The notes under the pieces are model-generated. The model did no database searches. It was not told the origin of the DNA and saw only the letters and a list, made by a program, of their open reading frames with translations. A stretch of 35,814 nt of DNA from Planctomycetota bacterium (GTDB lineage Bacteria; Planctomycetota; Planctomycetia; Pirellulales; Pirellulaceae), in NCBI GenBank assembly GCA_027622275.1, contig JAQBZB010000059.1, positions 1 through 35,814 of the forward strand. The letters run 5' to 3'. This document shows positions 33,490 through 35,814 of the stretch, in pieces. Every line of letters begins with the position of its first letter. Position 1 is the stretch's first letter. The position numbers and the translations under genes are program-made.

Positions 33490-33602
33490 AGGGTGACCTT
33501 AGATCGTGATGACGCAACTCATCGCGGACGACAGCTGCATTCGCTAAGATGCGGATGACCGACGCCCGCGAGACACACGACAAATATCTCGGACCAACGC
33601 GA

Positions 33603-34829
33603 ATGACGAAGCGCAAACCCAGCATACCGCCAACGGCCTCCATTGACGAGCCATTCGAACCGAACCTGGGCCGGGCGTTTGATCTTGTCATGCAACTGAT
33701 GGCGATTCCTGGCAAGACGGGGCAAGAGCAGGAAGTGGCCGACTGTATCATCAAGCAGCTCCACGGCGCGGGTGCGCCGGCAGCGGCGATCAAGACCGAC
33801 AACGCGCATCGCCGGACGCCGGTGCCGGGACAATTGGGCAACCTCGCGCTGCGGCTGCCGGGAACAACGCGCGGCCCGCGCAGGCTGTTGTCGGCTCATC
33901 TCGACACCGTGCCGATCTGCGTCGGTTCACAACCTGTCCGCCAAGGGAACATCGTTCGTTCGGCGAATCCCAAGTCAGGGCTGGGCGCAGATAATCGAGC
34001 CGGTTGTGCGGTGCTGCTCAGCGCGGCGATCGAAATTCTGACTCGCCAGCTGCCTCATCCGCCACTGACCTTCTGCTGGTTCGTGCAGGAAGAGACAGGC
34101 TTGAACGGCTCGCGGCATCTGACGAAGAGCCTGCTTGCCAAGCCGCAACTCGCGTTTAACTTCGACGGCGGTTCGCCGACCAAGCTGACCATCGGGGCGA
34201 CGGGCGGCTATCGCATGTCGATCGAGATCAAGGGAATCGCCAGTCATGCGGGCGGGGCTCCCGAGGCGGGTGTCAGCGCCATCGCGATTGCTTCGCTCGC
34301 CATCGCGGACCTCCAGCGCAACGGCTGGCACGGCGACATCAACAAGGACGGCCAGCACGGAACGAGCAACATCGGCTATATCTTCGGCGGTGAAGCGACG
34401 AATGTCGTTACGGACCACGTCAAGTTGAAAGCCGAAGCACGCAGCCACGACCCGAAGTTCCGCAAACGGATCGTCCGCGAATTCGAAGCGGCCTTCCGTC
34501 GCGCGGCGAAGGAAGTTCGCAACGTCGACGGCGTTTGCGGCAAGGTCAAGATCGACGGCCATCTCGATTACGAGTCCTTTTTGCTGAAGCCGACCGAACC
34601 GTGCGTGCGGCTTGCGGATCAAGCAGTTCGTTCGATCGGCCAGCAGCCGCAACATGCCGTCACCAACGGAGGCGTCGATGCCAATTGGCTGACCGCTCAC
34701 GGTCTGCCCGCCGTCACGCTCGGCTGCGGCCAGAAGAACCAGCACATGGTCAGCGAACTTTTGAATATCGAGGAGTTTGAGGCGGCGTGTCGGATTGGGT
34801 TGCGGTTGGCAACGGCAACGGAGTCTTAG
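33603..34829 (+). CDS. M20/M28-type zinc metallopeptidase (peptidase T-like)
   Basis: Di-zinc aminopeptidase or dipeptidase-type hydrolase. The start at 33603 is preferred because GGA lies 8-9 nt upstream; in-frame ATGs at 33549 and 33555 lack any ribosome binding site. Metal ligands and catalytic residues: SAHLDTVP (His99, Asp101), GLGADNRAG (Asp ~130), EETGLNGS (Glu-Glu ~163), NFDGG (Asp ~185) and a final histidine in QHMVSELLNIEEF. The dimerisation/lid domain is at ~200-310 (IEIKGIASHAGGAPEAGVSAIA). It is about 408 aa, normal for peptidase T relatives. The specific peptide substrate is unknown. It is divergent from the deoxyribosyltransferase-like gene. Confidence 0.9.
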   Translation: MTKRKPSIPPTASIDEPFEPNLGRAFDLVMQLMAIPGKTGQEQEVADCIIKQLHGAGAPAAAIKTDNAHRRTPVPGQLGNLALRLPGTTRGPRRLLSAHLDTVPICVGSQPVRQGNIVRSANPKSGLGADNRAGCAVLLSAAIEILTRQLPHPPLTFCWFVQEETGLNGSRHLTKSLLAKPQLAFNFDGGSPTKLTIGATGGYRMSIEIKGIASHAGGAPEAGVSAIAIASLAIADLQRNGWHGDINKDGQHGTSNIGYIFGGEATNVVTDHVKLKAEARSHDPKFRKRIVREFEAAFRRAAKEVRNVDGVCGKVKIDGHLDYESFLLKPTEPCVRLADQAVRSIGQQPQHAVTNGGVDANWLTAHGLPAVTLGCGQKNQHMVSELLNIEEFEAACRIGLRLATATES

Positions 34830-34831
34830 CC

Positions 34832-35122
34832 GTGGATCTTGATTGCGAAATCTGCCTTTGCTTTCATGTCACGCGGCGCAAGGTCACGAACTTCATTCGC
34901 ATCGAGAAGCCCAAGCGTCCTGGCCAGTTGAGTGAATGCTTTGGTGCCGGGACCGGCTGCGGTTGGTGTCGTTCTTTCCTGGAGAAGCTGTTTGAGGAAG
35001 GGGTCAGCAACGGAGAGACTGTCGCTGACATCCCGAGCCCAGAAGATTATGCCAAGCAACGGAGCAACTACGTCCGCGAAGGAGGCGGTACACCGCCGCC
35101 GGGAGCGACGCCCGTGAATTAG
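34832..35122 (+). CDS. [2Fe-2S]-binding BFD-like (bacterioferritin-associated ferredoxin-type) protein
   Basis: Small iron-sulfur protein of the BFD-like type. The start is the GTG at 34832: a clear GGAG lies 8 nt upstream (34820-34823), inside the end of the peptidase gene, and the GTG is 2 nt after the peptidase stop. An earlier in-frame ATG at 34787 would overlap the peptidase by 43 bp. Cluster ligands follow CxC-x32-CxxC: Cys8, Cys10, Cys43, Cys46, in CLCFHVTRRKV and CFGAGTGCGWC; Cys5 and Cys36 are extra. The 96-aa length is somewhat longer than BFD (~65), with a Pro/Gly-rich tail. It may take part in iron release or electron transfer; the partner is unknown. Confidence 0.85.
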   Translation: MDLDCEICLCFHVTRRKVTNFIRIEKPKRPGQLSECFGAGTGCGWCRSFLEKLFEEGVSNGETVADIPSPEDYAKQRSNYVREGGGTPPPGATPVN

Positions 35123-35201
35123 TCGTTCCACGACTACCGCAGCGGGTGTGACAAATCGTCGCCGACGTCAGGGCTTTTGTTTGTCTGAAGTTGCGTAAGA
35201 A

Positions 35202-35271
35202 GTAGCATGGCCTCGTAGGCCGTGTCGGATCGGGAACACTGGGAAACACACGGCCTACGAGGCCATGCTAC
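35202..35271. repeat. Palindromic intergenic element, family C
   Basis: Arms GTAGCATGGCCTCGTAGG... and ...CCTACGAGGCCATGCTAC, ~25 bp each, with a ~20-bp loop. It shares the GTAxxATGGCC...GGCCATxxTAC ends with family A, so the two families may be variants of one type. It lies in the 312-bp gap 35123-35434. Confidence 0.88.
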
Positions 35272-35328
35272 TCTTTCGCACTCGCCGCAGATTGAATAAA
35301 GCAAAAGCCCTGGTCGACGTCCTGCCAA

Positions 35329-35358
35329 CTGGCGAATCAGAAAAGGATCGGGTATCAT
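35329..35358 (+). promoter_or_regulatory. Candidate promoter for the lysine-rich 98-aa gene
   Basis: CTGGCG, an 18-nt spacer, then TATCAT. A stem-loop follows in the leader (TCCCCT with AGGGGA, 35379-35397), about 38 nt before the start codon. The -35 match is weak. Confidence 0.35.
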
Positions 35359-35434
35359 ACAGCCCTGATCGATGAGGTTCCCCTTCACCGGAGGGGACTC
35401 GCCAGCTTGTTCCCATGTTGCTCGGCAGTATTCT

Positions 35435-35731
35435 ATGGCACGCAAACTAGTCAATCGCAAAGCGTTAAGAGAAGAAGCAGAAGCTGCGGAAGCCTTGGAA
35501 AAGGCGGACGGCGCACCCAAAAAAAAGAAGGTTCCGGTCAAACGCAAGAAGAAGGTTGCGGCCGAAGTCCGAGTCAAACTCTTTTACGGCGTCTTCAACC
35601 AATCGCTGAAACGCGTCGCGCTGTACGAGTTCAACCAAAAGAAGCAGGCCGAAAAGAAGGCGGTTGAACTAAGCAAAGACGGCAAAACGCCTCATTTCGT
35701 CCAAAAGGTGAAGGAAGCGATCACAGAATGA
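35435..35731 (+). CDS. Small lysine-rich conserved-looking protein (98 aa)
   Basis: The start at 35435 (MARKLVNRKALREEAEAAEAL) is chosen over an in-frame ATG at 35372, which lies in the leader stem-loop and gives a non-protein-like N-terminus. Residues 1-25 form an acidic/basic helix, and 30-45 are strongly basic (GAPKKKKVPVKRKKKV). Residues 48-98 look like a compact beta-alpha domain (VRVKLFYGVFNQSLKRVALYEFNQKKQAEKKAVELS, then TPHFVQKVKEAI). It is probably a cytoplasmic nucleic-acid-binding or ribosome-associated protein, by composition only. I recall similar small proteins in planctomycetes without known function. A UUCG hairpin follows the stop codon. Confidence 0.78.
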   Translation: MARKLVNRKALREEAEAAEALEKADGAPKKKKVPVKRKKKVAAEVRVKLFYGVFNQSLKRVALYEFNQKKQAEKKAVELSKDGKTPHFVQKVKEAITE

Positions 35732-35736
35732 GTTCG

Positions 35737-35764
35737 ACAACGTGGCCGTTCGCGGCCAGGTTGT
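35737..35764 (+). terminator. Tetraloop hairpin after the 98-aa gene
   Basis: ACAAC-G-TGGCCG, TTCG loop, CGGCCA-G-GTTGT: eleven pairs with one G-G mismatch, starting 5 nt after the stop codon. It is a very stable UUCG-type hairpin but is not followed by a T-run (GAAAAAG instead), so it may be a 3' stabiliser or a factor-dependent terminator. Confidence 0.5.
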
Positions 35765-35772
35765 GAAAAAGT

Positions 35773-35814
35773 CGGGAGGGCGAGGCTCCCGCCGAGCTAT
35801 CACCGGGCGAAAGC
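35773..35814. repeat. Palindromic element family D, copy 2 (cut by window end)
   Basis: CGGGAGGGCGAGGCTCCC... matches the left arm of the element at 25694-25719 over 25 bp. The right arm lies outside the window. Confidence 0.8.

Noticed and set aside
2400-35814. Could the dispersed repeats be a CRISPR array?
   Set aside because: They are palindromes scattered kilobases apart, with no regular spacer pattern and no cas genes.

Overview
The window is a GC-rich bacterial chromosome segment that most likely comes from a planctomycete (Pirellulales-like). This is inferred from four things: the planctomycete-style N-terminal signature LEERRVLDVSA on a 2020-residue surface protein; an ECF sigma/anti-sigma/periplasmic-protein cassette; a long MoxR-DUF58-DUF4350-DUF4129-SpoIIM-RDD operon; and many dispersed palindromic intergenic elements whose accidental translations ([17 protein letters not shown]) are familiar from planctomycete genomes. 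No rRNA, tRNA, CRISPR array, transposase, integrase or phage gene was seen.

Layout. 1-8444 (mostly + strand) is housekeeping: the 3' part of pyruvate carboxylase, a WaaE-like family 2 glycosyltransferase followed by a scar made of two broken glycosyltransferase genes in opposite orientations, a secreted protein of unknown role, panB (pantothenate/CoA synthesis), a YyaL-type thioredoxin-fold protein and an overlapping phytanoyl-CoA-dioxygenase-like gene. 8445-12681 (- strand) holds a nucleotidyltransferase-fold gene with a small overlapping partner, an unrecognised 161-aa gene and tex, which has a good sigma70-like promoter. 13021-14685 (+) holds a small conserved gene with a textbook terminator, a 246-bp nested inverted repeat and a LOG-family (TIGR00730) enzyme. 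14662-20724 (-) encodes the 2020-aa repeat-rich surface protein.

20834-28645 (-) is one seven-gene operon read in the order RDD, SpoIIM-like, polytopic membrane protein, DUF4129, DUF4350 lipoprotein-like, zinc-ribbon MoxR ATPase, DUF58. Its genes overlap by ATGA or sit 3-46 nt apart, and a well-spaced promoter lies upstream. The family context (MoxR ATPase plus a vWA-like DUF58 protein and membrane partners) suggests a membrane-associated ATPase/adaptor complex of unknown client. 28769-29777 is an SDR oxidoreductase gene bracketed by inverted copies of a ~121-bp palindromic element. 29773-31839 (-) is an ECF sigma factor, its membrane anti-sigma and a helical periplasmic protein, all overlapping. 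31988-33489 (-) is rlmN plus a nucleoside-deoxyribosyltransferase-like gene. 33603-35122 (+) is an M20-type peptidase and a BFD-like [2Fe-2S] protein, followed by a small lysine-rich protein gene at 35435.

The most unusual aspect is the density of palindromic elements: at least six sequence families (called A-F here) occupy intergenic gaps. Several touch coding sequence: one is translated in frame inside the DUF4129 gene, one supplies the stop codons of both flanking convergent genes, and one forms the C-terminus of the nucleotidyltransferase-fold protein. No clearly new defence or metabolic system is evident. The best candidates for undescribed biology are the seven-gene MoxR operon, the SDR gene bracketed by elements, and the nucleotidyltransferase/small-protein pair.
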